Shown piece after piece: positions 15,271-23,740 of a stretch of DNA of 64,000 nt. This DNA comes from WYZ-LMO2 sp038731605 (GTDB taxonomy: Archaea; Halobacteriota; Archaeoglobi; Archaeoglobales; Archaeoglobaceae). Below the pieces are notes generated by a model. That model did not search any database, was not told the DNA's origin, and was given only the letters and a program-made list of their open reading frames with translations. A program made the position numbers and the translations under genes. The stretch is taken from contig JAVYQP010000001.1 of the NCBI GenBank assembly GCA_038731605.1, forward strand, positions 310,001 through 374,000, read 5' to 3'. Every line of letters begins with the position of its first letter. Within the stretch, counting starts at the first letter, position 1.

Positions 15271-16308
15271 ATGACCAAATGTCGACTAGCAGATCAAGGC
15301 TTTGAGCCTGGGAGTTGTTTGACATTCCACGATGGGAAGTGGGATCCAGCTTGCAAAGTAACCCTTAGATGGGAGAATCGTGTTCCATATAGGCTTATTT
15401 ATTCCTATGCGCACAAGGCTCCTGAGTGTTACCTTTCCATTTACCAATCTGGCTGTAATTGGAGCTGTCTGAAATGCCACTCTTGGCGTTTCACGAGATA
15501 CGCTAAGGGAACTTGGATGTCCCCCAGCGATATTGCGAAGCTCGCTTTTGATTACGCTGAACTAAACAAGGAGAATATGTATAAGGAACCAAGGGAAAAC
15601 GCAACAAGTTGGCATGCTTATGAGCTTTGCCATGCGTGTGGTTCCTGCATTTTAATCGGAAGGAGATCAAAGTATTGCCCAGGAAAATTGAAGCTCGATA
15701 AAATAACGTTGCTCGACGACGGAACATGGGGACCTGCGAGGAACATAGTATCCTTCACAGGCGGTGATCTCGCTTGCAACCCAGAGTGGTATGCGCAATC
15801 TGCGCAGGAAATAAAGAGTCTTGGAAAAGATCTATGGGTCTTGTTCGAGACAAATGGCTATGGTCTTACACCAGAAACCTTGGACTTGTTCAAAGATTCT
15901 GGAATCGACACTTTTTGGCTCGACATCAAGGCTTACGATGAAAAAGTCCATAGAAAGCTGACAGGTGTTTCAAACAAAAGGATTCTGGAATTGCCAGCGG
16001 AAATAGTAGAGAGGGACTTTGTTTTGGAAGTCCTGTCCCTGTATATCCCCGGCTGGGTCGAAAGCGATCAGATTGGAAAGATTGCGGAACTTTTGGCACA
16101 AGTCGATCCAAACCTACCGTTCACGATCTTAGCATTCTTTCCCGAGCACAAGCTCATCGATGTTCCATCACCGAGCTTTAAACAGATGCTCAGCGCTTAT
16201 TACGCTGCAAAAGACGCTGGGCTGAGAAAAATCAAGCTCGGAAACATTGGGATATTTGCCAAAAGAGAAGAAGATTACGAAATCCTAAGGGGCTTAGGGT
16301 TGCTTTAA
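15271..16308 (+). CDS. radical SAM protein with extra cysteine cluster
   Basis: A 345-residue protein related to the pyruvate formate-lyase-activating-enzyme branch. The radical SAM cluster motif is CNWSCLKC (CxxxCxxC), preceded by YLSIYQSG. A second cysteine set, CHACGSC followed by YCPGKL, could bind an auxiliary Fe-S cluster. SFTGGDLACNPEW matches the SAM-binding GGE-like strand, and WLDIKAYDEKVHRKLTG is typical of activase-like members. The substrate is unknown. Its 3' end overlaps the convergent gene by four bases; that neighbour is another radical SAM protein, so the two may work on related chemistry, but they are not co-transcribed. Confidence 0.8.
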   Translation: MTKCRLADQGFEPGSCLTFHDGKWDPACKVTLRWENRVPYRLIYSYAHKAPECYLSIYQSGCNWSCLKCHSWRFTRYAKGTWMSPSDIAKLAFDYAELNKENMYKEPRENATSWHAYELCHACGSCILIGRRSKYCPGKLKLDKITLLDDGTWGPARNIVSFTGGDLACNPEWYAQSAQEIKSLGKDLWVLFETNGYGLTPETLDLFKDSGIDTFWLDIKAYDEKVHRKLTGVSNKRILELPAEIVERDFVLEVLSLYIPGWVESDQIGKIAELLAQVDPNLPFTILAFFPEHKLIDVPSPSFKQMLSAYYAAKDAGLRKIKLGNIGIFAKREEDYEILRGLGLL

Positions 16309-17537
16309 GGTTCACTTGGTCCGATGTGCCCAAAAATTGTCTGACAGATCACGGTTTTGAGTCCACAGCTCCTCAGAATTCTCCAAACCTCTACCATTTC
16401 TCCATAGCTTGGTCTGCGAATATCTCTCCTTCGAAACTCTGGTCTGTAATCGAGGACGCAAACCTGAATCTCAGGATCTATTTTGCAGATCTCGTTTCCA
16501 ATGTCGTGTATTTCTTCCAAAGAGATCGGATCTCTGTTGTAAGGGATTCCAACGCCTATGAAAACTTTGTCCCTGTAGTTGTCGACGATATACTTCACAG
16601 CTTTCCAGCTCGTCTTGTGATACTTTTCTGCAAGTTCTTTGTCCTTTAGCCCAGTTATCCTCATGAAGGTTTCCAAGCGCAAACCCTTGAGATCTGGACC
16701 TATGTCAGTCATTCCCGCTTCTATGAGTTCGTCTATGTAATCTGGAGTTAGAATTGAAGCGTTTGTGTCTACATGCAACCTCGCTTCTCTGTCTGGGTTA
16801 AGCTTTTTAAGTTCTCGCAAATACCGCACGAGCCATCTTCTGTTCAACGTGCTCTCTCCCCCTGAAATCGCCATTCTGTCTACCCTATAGCTTCTTCTCA
16901 CAACAGTCATCTTCACAGCAGCCTCTCTTGGCGTTAGCGCCACCTCTTTTCCATTGTAAGTAGTCGTCCAATTCTGGCATTGAGGACAACGATAGTTGCA
17001 ACCACAGGCAAAGACCGCAACTTCTATGACTCTGTAGCCTTTAAGCCACCAAGGGGTTCCAACTCCACCAACCGGATGCCCCATCCAGCCGTGCAAAAGC
17101 CTTTTTGGAACGAATCCTTCGGGAAGCTCGGTTTTTATCTCCATTCCCTCCTTTGCTTCGACGACACAGCTCGGCATTATTTTCCCATCGATCTCCACTA
17201 CACAGCTGTAACAACCACCAACTTCGCATGGAGCAAATAAATCTCCTTCCCCTGGGAATTTACTGATCTTATAGCCGATGATCTCGAGGGCTTTTTTGAC
17301 CGTTATTCTTTCTGGAACAGAAATCTTTTCCCCATTCACTTTGATGCAGACTTCTCGCTCTTTTTTCCTTTCTTTCATCTCTATCGCTTCGTATGGACAC
17401 GCAATATGGCAAGCCCCGCACCCTATGCATTTCTCAATAAAGCCAACGTAATCGCTCGAGCAAGCCACTATTTCATCGCAGGTTCCGCAGTTCATGCATT
17501 TTACCGATTTTTCAGCGTAGTAGAGCACAAAAGACAC
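16305..17537 (-). CDS. radical SAM enzyme fused to 4Fe-4S and 2Fe-2S ferredoxin domains
   Basis: A 410-residue multidomain redox protein. Residues about 14-50 hold a cysteine-rich module (CMNCGTC, CIGCGACHIACPYEAI) like a bacterial 4Fe-4S ferredoxin. Residues about 65-140 resemble a plant-type 2Fe-2S ferredoxin, with CEVGGCYSC and a distal PSCVVEA. The radical SAM core follows, with cluster motif CNYRCPQCQN, MAISGGEST and HVDTNASILTP. A single polypeptide thus carries possible built-in electron donors for SAM cleavage. The substrate is not known. Convergent with the preceding radical SAM gene. The start MSFVLYYAEK has no long alternative. Confidence 0.82.
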   Translation of the reverse strand: MSFVLYYAEKSVKCMNCGTCDEIVACSSDYVGFIEKCIGCGACHIACPYEAIEMKERKKEREVCIKVNGEKISVPERITVKKALEIIGYKISKFPGEGDLFAPCEVGGCYSCVVEIDGKIMPSCVVEAKEGMEIKTELPEGFVPKRLLHGWMGHPVGGVGTPWWLKGYRVIEVAVFACGCNYRCPQCQNWTTTYNGKEVALTPREAAVKMTVVRRSYRVDRMAISGGESTLNRRWLVRYLRELKKLNPDREARLHVDTNASILTPDYIDELIEAGMTDIGPDLKGLRLETFMRITGLKDKELAEKYHKTSWKAVKYIVDNYRDKVFIGVGIPYNRDPISLEEIHDIGNEICKIDPEIQVCVLDYRPEFRRRDIRRPSYGEMVEVWRILRSCGLKTVICQTIFGHIGPSEP

Positions 17538-17652
17538 TCCGACTGGACTTTTATAAACTTTTCAGCAAGAACTCTTCAGAGCAATACTGATCCTTGGCTC
17601 GACACTCGTAAGGATTAAATACAATCGAGTTAAGTTGTGTCAGGTGGTAGAA

Positions 17653-18438
17653 ATGTGGCATAAAATGTTGATACCCTTATTGCTAACGTTTGCAATCTCG
17701 ATTTCGCAAGCTCAATTTTCATCTCCTGTCATCTCGATAAACCCCATCGAAGGCACAGTTGGTAGTTCGATAAGTATTTCGGGCAATTATTTTCAACCAG
17801 AGAGCAAGATTCTGATCTACTTCGACAATGAAGTTCGTGGTGAGGCGAAGTCTGACAAAAGTGGTCGTTTCTCAGCCTCTATCTCTGTTCCAGTGGTGCC
17901 GGGAGGAGACTACAGAATCACAGCAATGGACGAAATCAGGCTGAACGCATACACGACTTTCAAGGTTTTACCAAAGATCACGAAGCTATCCACGAACAAA
18001 GCCCAAATTCACGAAACCATAACCTTGAACGGAAACGGATTCTCCTCAGATGGAGAGGTCAGGATTTACTTAATGAGCGCCACCGATGCGTTCAAAGACC
18101 ATGTGCTTGTAGCAAAAGTCTTTGCAAACAAAAGTGGCGTTGTTGATGCGCAGTTCACGATTCCTGAGGTCGAAGAAGGAAAATACAAAATATACGCAGT
18201 CGATGTTAAGAGAAACGAGAGAACAACAGCGTTGGACTTTACTATCAGTTCACCGCTGACTCCCACTCCTGTTGGGACGACATCGCAACCTTCAGGTTCG
18301 ACACCAACAACTAAGACGACGCCAGCCAAAACCTCAACCCCGATACCAACACCTACGAAATCGTCTCCAGGATTTGAGGCAATCTTTGCAGTCGCTGGCT
18401 TTCTTGCGGTTGCTTACTTGCTGAAAAGAAAGCTGTGA
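17653..18438 (+). CDS. surface protein with Ig-like/TIG repeats and PGF-CTERM anchor
   Basis: A 261-residue exported protein. An N-terminal hydrophobic signal (ending about SISQAQ) is followed by two beta-sandwich repeats of about 90 residues, each starting with a P/ITxNP-GT/GxxxxxxG pattern (INPIEGTVGSSISISGNYF and LSTNKAQIHETITLNGNGF). Next comes a Thr/Pro/Ser-rich linker and then SPGFEAIFAVAGFLAVAYLLKRK, which has the PGF-CTERM layout: PGF, hydrophobic helix, basic tail. This signal is processed by archaeosortase A and lipid-anchored (family knowledge). The start is the ATG at 17653 with GGTGGT five bases upstream; a TTG at 17635 is less likely. Confidence 0.8.
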   Translation: MWHKMLIPLLLTFAISISQAQFSSPVISINPIEGTVGSSISISGNYFQPESKILIYFDNEVRGEAKSDKSGRFSASISVPVVPGGDYRITAMDEIRLNAYTTFKVLPKITKLSTNKAQIHETITLNGNGFSSDGEVRIYLMSATDAFKDHVLVAKVFANKSGVVDAQFTIPEVEEGKYKIYAVDVKRNERTTALDFTISSPLTPTPVGTTSQPSGSTPTTKTTPAKTSTPIPTPTKSSPGFEAIFAVAGFLAVAYLLKRKL

Positions 18439-18476
18439 GCCGTGTATCTTTCAACTTTTAAAAAGACAAAAGAGAA

Positions 18477-19235
18477 CTACTTTCCCCTCCACTTTGGCTC
18501 CCTTTTCTCCCTGAAAGCCCTCATACCTTCGGCAAAGTCCTCGGTTCTCGTCAGGACATCGCTTATTAGTTTCTCGATCTTCAAAGCGGTCTTTATGTCG
18601 ACTTGGATTCCCTTGTTCATCGCAACCTTCATGTATTTTATTGCAAGCGGTGGTTTGCCTGCGAGCTTCTTTGCAAACTCCATCGTCGCCTTCTCGAGCT
18701 CAGAAGCTGGAAAGACAAAGTTCACCAAACCTATTCTTTCCGCTTCCTTTGCGCTGATCCTGTCGCCCAAGAAGCAGAGATACTTCGCTTTGCTAAGCCC
18801 AACTATCCTGCTTAACCTCTGCGTCCCGCCCCATCCTGGGCAGAAGCCGAGGTTTACCTCTGGCTGACCGAATTCAGCTCTATCTGATGCAAAGATGAAA
18901 TCGCAAGACATTGCAATCTCGTTTCCACCGCCCAAGCAATATCCGTCGACCATCGCAATGACTGGGAGCTCGTAATCCTCGATGTATTCATCGAGCCTGA
19001 AGGGAATTGGCTTCGCCTCAATCACATCCCATCCAACGGAGAAAACTGGTCTTCCCTTGCTGTCTGGATTCCCAGTTAAAACGACAACTCTCGTGTCCTC
19101 GGCTAAGAGCTTGTCCATCGCATCACGAACTTCGATGGCGAGCTGTGGATTGATTGCATTCATCCTCTCTGGTCTGTTAAAAATAACTTTGGCGATGCCC
19201 TCGATCCTCTCAACCTTGATCGTCGAGTAGCGCAT
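18477..19235 (-). CDS. enoyl-CoA hydratase/isomerase (crotonase family)
   Basis: A 252-residue crotonase. GYCLGGGNEIAMSCD provides the oxyanion hole and first acidic catalytic residue, and GQPEVNLGFCPGWGGTQRL the second, so both glutamates of the hydratase pair appear to be present. It hydrates trans-2-enoyl-CoA in fatty acid or aromatic acid beta-oxidation. It starts nine bases after the stop of the 3-hydroxyacyl-CoA dehydrogenase gene, so the two catalyse consecutive steps from one transcript. The exact acyl substrate cannot be read from sequence. Confidence 0.9.
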   Translation of the reverse strand: MRYSTIKVERIEGIAKVIFNRPERMNAINPQLAIEVRDAMDKLLAEDTRVVVLTGNPDSKGRPVFSVGWDVIEAKPIPFRLDEYIEDYELPVIAMVDGYCLGGGNEIAMSCDFIFASDRAEFGQPEVNLGFCPGWGGTQRLSRIVGLSKAKYLCFLGDRISAKEAERIGLVNFVFPASELEKATMEFAKKLAGKPPLAIKYMKVAMNKGIQVDIKTALKIEKLISDVLTRTEDFAEGMRAFREKREPKWRGK

Positions 19236-19244
19236 ATACCCACC

Positions 19245-20153
19245 TTAAAGCTTCGACAGGACTTCCTTCCAGAAGGCGTATATTCCCTTCTTTCCCGGTC
19301 CACCAGTGTAGCCAGCCCTCACCATCCATCTTATGAGCGGGTGAAGTCTTCCCTTTTCTGGTCCAAGCTCTCTGATTCTGTCTTGTTCTGACAACGCCAT
19401 GATCTCCCATGCGCCAACCATGTCCCCGACTTCCAATGGACCCAACGGAAGGTTGTATCCGAGCTTCAAAGCCTTGTCGATGTCTTCTGGCGAGGCAACC
19501 CTTTCCCAGACCATCTCTATCGCCTCCCTCATGAGTCCGCCATATGCCCTGTTGGCTAAGAAACCGTATCCAATGTCTTTGCAAACAACAGGCTCTTTTC
19601 CAAGTTTTTTAGCAAGCTCGCAGACAACGTTTACAGTCTCTTCCGAGGTTAACGCTCCTCTCACGACTTCCACCAACTTCATCACCGCCACGGGATTGAA
19701 GAAGTGCATGCCAACGACTTTCTCGGCTCTCTTCGTTGCGGATGCGATCTCGGTTATGCTCAAGCCAGACGTGTTCGAAGCCAAGATTGCATGCGGTGGA
19801 GCGTTTTTGTCGATCTCTGCAAACACCTTCTTTTTCAGCTCTAAGTTCTCGTATACCGCCTCTATCACGAAATCTGCGTTTTTAACCGCTTCGGCAATGC
19901 TTGTCGTGCATTTTATACGGGAAAGGATCTCCCTCATCTCATCTTCGGTTATTTTGCCCTTGTCAACGAAGAATCGCTTCAAATCCGCTTCTATCGACTT
20001 CATCGCATTGCTTAGCACTTCATCGCTTACATCGACCAACGTCACCGAGTATTTCCCAACTCGAGAAAGGAGTTGTGCTATTTGGCTTCCCATTCTTCCA
20101 GCGCCTATAACTGCAAAATGTTTCACATTCTCCAAAAAGTTCAGCGCCTCCAT
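19245..20153 (-). CDS. 3-hydroxyacyl-CoA dehydrogenase
   Basis: A 302-residue NAD-dependent dehydrogenase that oxidises L-3-hydroxyacyl-CoA to 3-ketoacyl-CoA. The Rossmann fold shows VIGAGRMGSQIAQLL; SNTSGLSI and MHFFNPV carry the substrate serine/asparagine and catalytic histidine. The C-terminal all-alpha domain contains GYGFLANR and PLGPLEVGDMVG. Length is typical of the monofunctional enzyme. It leads a two-gene operon with the crotonase downstream. Whether it serves fatty acid, crotonate-type or aromatic-derived CoA esters is not decided. Confidence 0.92.
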   Translation of the reverse strand: MEALNFLENVKHFAVIGAGRMGSQIAQLLSRVGKYSVTLVDVSDEVLSNAMKSIEADLKRFFVDKGKITEDEMREILSRIKCTTSIAEAVKNADFVIEAVYENLELKKKVFAEIDKNAPPHAILASNTSGLSITEIASATKRAEKVVGMHFFNPVAVMKLVEVVRGALTSEETVNVVCELAKKLGKEPVVCKDIGYGFLANRAYGGLMREAIEMVWERVASPEDIDKALKLGYNLPLGPLEVGDMVGAWEIMALSEQDRIRELGPEKGRLHPLIRWMVRAGYTGGPGKKGIYAFWKEVLSKL

Positions 20154-20260
20154 GCCTATGGTAGGCTTAAAACATAAAAAATTTTTCGCATTAGGCGCAC
20201 TCTAAATCAAGCCTTGGACGTGCGGAAGAGAAGGGATAAATCACGAAAAAATCACAGGTT

Positions 20261-21274
20261 ATGATGCACGAGAGCAGGTTCTATGAGAAACACGGCGAGA
20301 AGGTGAAGTGCTTGCTCTGTGAAAGATCCTGTCTGATCGCAGAGAACGATTTTGGAATCTGCAAAACAAGGGTAAACTTGTCTGGGAAGCTCTACACGTT
20401 GACCTATGGAAATGTGAGCGCAATGGAGAGCAGACCAATAGAGATAAAGCCCTTCTTCCACTATTACCCCGGATCGACTTCGCTAACGTTCTCAACTTGG
20501 TCTTGCAACTTCTTCTGCCCTTGGTGTCAAAACTACCATCTCTCAAGGAGTTTCAAGAAAGGCGCTTACGTTTCTCCGGAAGCGTTGGTGGAGAGAGCGT
20601 TGGGGAGAGACGAAGGCGTATGCATTAGCTTTCAAGAACCGACGCTGATGGCTGAGTATGCGATCGACGTCTTTAGGATAGCGAAGAAACACAATCTCTA
20701 CGCTTGCTTCGTTTCCAACGGATACATGACGAGCTTGGCTTTGAAGGCTTTGGTCGAAGCGGGGCTCAATGGGTTGAAAATCGATGTCAAAGGTGGCGAA
20801 GATGTTTACGAGAAGTTCTGCAAAGGCGTCGATGTCTGGAAGGTGTGGAGGAACGTCAGGGATGCGATTAAAATGGGAGTTCACGTTGAAATTGTGAACC
20901 TGATCGTCACAGGCGTCAACGAAGACGATGTGGACTGGGTTATAGAGAATCATTTGAGGTTCGCAGGCGAGGAGGTTCCGATTCACTTCACCCGTTACTT
21001 TCCCGCTTACAAATTCGAAAATCCGCCGACGAGGATCGAGGTTCTTGAGGAGGCGGTCATGAAGGCGAGAAAAGCTGGGATAAGCTACGCTTACATCGGG
21101 AACGTTCATGGGCATAGGTTTGAGAACACCTATTGCCCAGATTGCAACGAACTCCTGATAAAGAGATACGCCTATCGAGTCCTCGATTACAGGCTTAAGG
21201 ATAAGAGGTGCCCGAGATGCGGGAGAGAGATAAAGATCTTCGGCGAGTTCGTGAGAAAGCCTTGGATTTTTTAA
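20261..21274 (+). CDS. amrS: AmmeMemoRadiSam-system radical SAM protein
   Basis: A 337-residue radical SAM protein. An N-terminal cysteine set (CLLCERSC, CKTR) precedes the cluster motif CNFFCPWCQNY; SFQEPTLMAEY and HFTRYFPAYKF are family hallmarks. A C-terminal zinc ribbon is built from CPDC and CPRC pairs. The family normally co-occurs with AMMECR1 and Memo homologues; neither is in this window. The substrate remains unknown, though modification of a protein or RNA has been suggested for the system. Start ATG ATG at 20261/20264; either could be used. Confidence 0.85.
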   Translation: MMHESRFYEKHGEKVKCLLCERSCLIAENDFGICKTRVNLSGKLYTLTYGNVSAMESRPIEIKPFFHYYPGSTSLTFSTWSCNFFCPWCQNYHLSRSFKKGAYVSPEALVERALGRDEGVCISFQEPTLMAEYAIDVFRIAKKHNLYACFVSNGYMTSLALKALVEAGLNGLKIDVKGGEDVYEKFCKGVDVWKVWRNVRDAIKMGVHVEIVNLIVTGVNEDDVDWVIENHLRFAGEEVPIHFTRYFPAYKFENPPTRIEVLEEAVMKARKAGISYAYIGNVHGHRFENTYCPDCNELLIKRYAYRVLDYRLKDKRCPRCGREIKIFGEFVRKPWIF

Positions 21275-21539
21275 GTGCTACAAAGCTAAGGACTCCAAGC
21301 TGGAGCCGATTTTCTTATCGCCCCATGCGTTAAGAACGAATGGAGGTTGGATTTGATCGGGGCAAAGCTTTTGAATAAGGGTCACTTCAAAAAGATCAGA
21401 ACTGTGGAAGGTCTTTAAATAGATTCCTGAGCCAGTTTCAACTCAATCCTTAGGAGCTCAGGGATCGAGATCCGAGATATACTTCGATTCCTACTCGAGT
21501 TTCCTTTTGACGAAGAAGAAATGGGATCGGAAAATTTTT

Positions 21540-21693
21540 GAGCAGAGAAAGAAAAGCGACGTTGACATATTGGTCGAGTTTGAAGAGCCACTAAGCCTTT
21601 TTGAATTTCTTGGTTAAGATTGACCTCGTCTCAAAGGATGCTTTGAAACCGAGAATCGGAGAACAAATTTTAAAAGAAGTCGTTTACGTATGA
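21540..21693 (+). pseudogene. relic of an MNT-domain (MntA-like) nucleotidyltransferase antitoxin
   Basis: The fragment EQRKKSDVDILVEFEEPLSL is the active-site region of a minimal nucleotidyltransferase (DxD in SDVDIL), but the upstream GS loop is missing. The frame breaks after LFEFLG, and the C-terminal part resumes in another frame as KIDLVSKDALKPRIGEQILK up to a stop at 21691-21693. About a dozen central residues are missing. This is a decayed gene, not a sequencing slip. Confidence 0.65.
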
Positions 21694-21795
21694 AAAGAGA
21701 TTACCGGGGCTATTAAAGACATGGATTTTGAAGAGTTTACCAAAGACGATAAACGCAGTAGTGAGGAGCCTCGAAATCATGTTTCGATTGCGATG
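21690..21795 (+). pseudogene. relic of a HepT/HEPN-like toxin gene
   Basis: An ATG overlapping the MntA relic stop begins MKRDYRGY, a HepT-like start, then the frame closes. A second frame gives KDMDFEEFTKDDK and a third NAVVRSLEIMF, matching the order of conserved HepT blocks. Three frames in about 100 bases mark a heavily degraded gene. It formed a toxin-antitoxin pair with the preceding relic. Confidence 0.5.
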
Positions 21796-21991
21796 ACTGG
21801 AACTGCTTTGTTCGTTTCAGATTTGAGTTCTCGAGTCCGAGACGTGAACGAAATTGTGTATTAATTCTCTTCGTCAGAATTCTCGGAGTCTTTGGCTTGG
21901 CATTGTAGGACAAGAAACGTCTGAAATACGGTAGAGGTGATTCGGATGTATACTATTCTTAACGCTTCTGATCAAGGTCAAGCGCAGTAGG

Positions 21992-22156
21992 GTGCAAACC
22001 CTTTATGATATAAGTGGCGACCTCGAAACTGAGGTTGACGAAAGTGACGACGAAAATGACGACGAAGGTGACGAAGAGGAAATCTATTTCATCTTGCCCA
22101 GTTACACATCAATGCCTCGCTATTCGATAAAGATAAATATGGCTTTCAATTCTTAG
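21992..22156 (+). CDS. possible small acid-rich protein (54 residues)
   Basis: In the otherwise gene-poor stretch 21796-22160, an open frame from GTG 21992 encodes a product with a run of Asp/Glu in DESDDENDDEGDEEE followed by a hydrophobic-polar tail. There is no strong ribosome site, and the acidic run comes from a GAC-GAA-type repeat, so it may be a chance or decayed frame. The rest of the stretch holds no gene I can support. Confidence 0.2.
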   Translation: MQTLYDISGDLETEVDESDDENDDEGDEEEIYFILPSYTSMPRYSIKINMAFNS

Positions 22157-22160
22157 CCTT

Positions 22161-22529
22161 GTGAAAGAGGAGATCGAGCTCTACTTGAGGAGGGCGAAGA
22201 AGTTCGAAGAGAACGCGAGATTTAACTTCGAAAGAAAGGACTACGATTTGGCGATGTTCCACATAGAGCAAGCGATGCAACTGCTGATAAAAGCAAAGCT
22301 TTTGAACGAAAAAGGTTACTTTGAAAGAACTCACAGCCTAAGAAGGCTTCTTTCGGAGTTAAAGTATGAGGGCGTTGCGGAGTTTCTCGAAAAGTATAAA
22401 AGAGTTCTCAGAGACCTCGAGAGGGCTTACGTTTCCTCGAGATACTACTTCGAGGAGTTCTTCGAAGAAGAGGTCGTTGAAGCGTTCAAAGCCCTTGAGG
22501 ATCTGAAAAGAATACTATGGGAAGGGTAG
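22161..22529 (+). CDS. HEPN-domain protein (toxin of HEPN/MNT pair)
   Basis: A 122-residue all-helical HEPN protein. Its helix FERKDYDLAMFHIEQAMQL and the SSRYYFEEFF segment match HEPN proteins paired with minimal nucleotidyltransferases. The usual RxxxxH RNase motif is not obvious (SSRYYFEE lacks the histidine), so RNase activity is uncertain. GTG start. The 3' end overlaps the next gene by 13 bases, confirming a coupled pair. The module usually acts as toxin-antitoxin, the nucleotidyltransferase modifying or neutralising the HEPN partner. Confidence 0.82.
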   Translation: MKEEIELYLRRAKKFEENARFNFERKDYDLAMFHIEQAMQLLIKAKLLNEKGYFERTHSLRRLLSELKYEGVAEFLEKYKRVLRDLERAYVSSRYYFEEFFEEEVVEAFKALEDLKRILWEG

Positions 22530-22831
22530 AATACTTCAGGAACTACAGAAATCACTTGCGGGAAATGATAGAGCTTATCTCAGCTCATCTCAAGGACTTC
22601 GAAGTCTACGCTTTTGGCTCCATCGTTAGAGGAGATTACTCCGTTGGGCTAAGCGACATAGACGTTGCGATAGTTTCGGATGAGTTCAAAGATCGAGATC
22701 TCAGGCTTAGGGTTTACGATCTCCTCTTAGAGAAATACTTCGCATCTCCTTTCGAGTTCCATCTCTTGACCAAGGAGAAGTGGGAGTTCTTTCTGAGATT
22801 CGTTGGCAAGGATTTCGAGAGGTTTAAGTGA
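22517..22831 (+). CDS. MNT-domain minimal nucleotidyltransferase (antitoxin partner)
   Basis: A 104-residue protein with the polymerase-beta-type active site: FGSIVRGDYSVGLSDIDVAIVS contains the GS motif and DxD metal-binding aspartates. It overlaps the HEPN gene by 13 bases. In this family the enzyme transfers AMP to the HEPN toxin or RNA and suppresses it. It appears complete, unlike the relic pair 800 bases upstream. Confidence 0.85.
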   Translation: MGRVEYFRNYRNHLREMIELISAHLKDFEVYAFGSIVRGDYSVGLSDIDVAIVSDEFKDRDLRLRVYDLLLEKYFASPFEFHLLTKEKWEFFLRFVGKDFERFK

Positions 22832-22940
22832 GATTAAAATCTCCACCCTTCCCTCCTGAAAAGCTCTATCAGATTTATGCGAATTCTCCCTTATTAGTCT
22901 TTCGCAGTTGAGCAATTAATCGGGGAATTGCAGTTAAAAA

Positions 22941-23309
22941 TTAGATCCTCCCGCTCCAGATTATCTGCTCATCGTTGTCAACTTTACAGACCAAGTTGTA
23001 GTAGTCGGGAGGAGCTTCAAGGATTACCGAAACACCAATTTCGAGCTCGAAGTTGCCAATTTCTTCTCCGCTCTGTAGCAGAAGTCTACAGCTCTTTACG
23101 TCCTTCGCATTCCCCCGGTTTGTGAGTGTGAACTTTACCGCTGTTTGGTTTACTCTCTCAGCCAAAACCGCAGGTGTCTTTACCTCTTTTGGCTTTTCAA
23201 CGAGCCCAAAGCTCATGCTTGCAACGAAAACTGCCAAGATCGTTGTTATTGCGACCATTAAGATCGTGCCGATGAGTTGTGAGACTGCTTTGTTGTTCAA
23301 TTTTTTCAC
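22941..23309 (-). CDS. archaeal type IV pilin-like protein
   Basis: A 122-residue secreted subunit. The N-terminus MKKLNNKAVSQLIGTILMVA has the class III signal layout: short basic leader, then a hydrophobic helix that stays on the mature pilin and forms the filament core. A prepilin peptidase would cut just before or within KAVSQ. The remainder is a beta-rich globular head. It lies next to a second, frameshifted pilin gene in the same orientation, 51 bases upstream, and both probably belong to one pilus or adhesion locus. Confidence 0.8.
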   Translation of the reverse strand: MKKLNNKAVSQLIGTILMVAITTILAVFVASMSFGLVEKPKEVKTPAVLAERVNQTAVKFTLTNRGNAKDVKSCRLLLQSGEEIGNFELEIGVSVILEAPPDYYNLVCKVDNDEQIIWSGRI

Positions 23310-23360
23310 CTCGCTTATTGCAAAAAATCGGTGATAGGAAAATTAAAAAATTTTATGGAT

Positions 23361-23740
23361 TTAGACGTAGGTGTCCAAGATAACTTGTTCCGTTCCATCT
23401 GTGAACTTTGCGGCGGCGACCACGTGATCTCTTCCAGTCGTACCGGGACATGTCGATACAGTGCCAACAGCGGGTGTGGTGGTGCTAGTCGAGCAAGGAC
23501 TGGTCACGCTAAACTCTGTTACAAGGTTATGGTCAGGTCCACCCTGATAGGTTACGTATATTGTGCAATTTGTAGCATCGCAAGTTTTCGAAGCGGTAGC
23601 AGCAACTGTGTAAGTCTTTTTCACAGTCCCAGCCATGCCAAACACAAAGCTCGCGATCACAGCTGCGAGTATCACTGTAATCGCTACCATAGTATCACGC
23701 CGATCACTGGCGATACAGCTTTCTCGTCCCTTCTCATCAT
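23361..23740 (-). pseudogene. type IV pilin gene broken by a frameshift in the signal helix
   Basis: The frame from ATG 23740, preceded by GGAGGTGAG, reads MMRRDEKAVSPVIGVIL and then stops at W-TAG. The continuing frame starts at an overlapping ATG with MVAITVILAAVIASFVFG and goes on for 109 residues. Inserting one base at CTATGG (about 23688) would give a perfect pilin N-terminus. Without it the body lacks the cleavage signal. Options are a true null allele, sequencing error, or on-off switching. The head domain is rich in Thr and has Cys residues at CDATNC and STCPG. Confidence 0.75.

Noticed and set aside
22021..22075. Possible CRISPR or tandem repeat (GACGAAAGTGACGACGAA-like)
   Set aside because: It is a short, imperfect codon-level repeat coding for Asp/Glu, with no spacer structure. 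No CRISPR array was found anywhere in the window.
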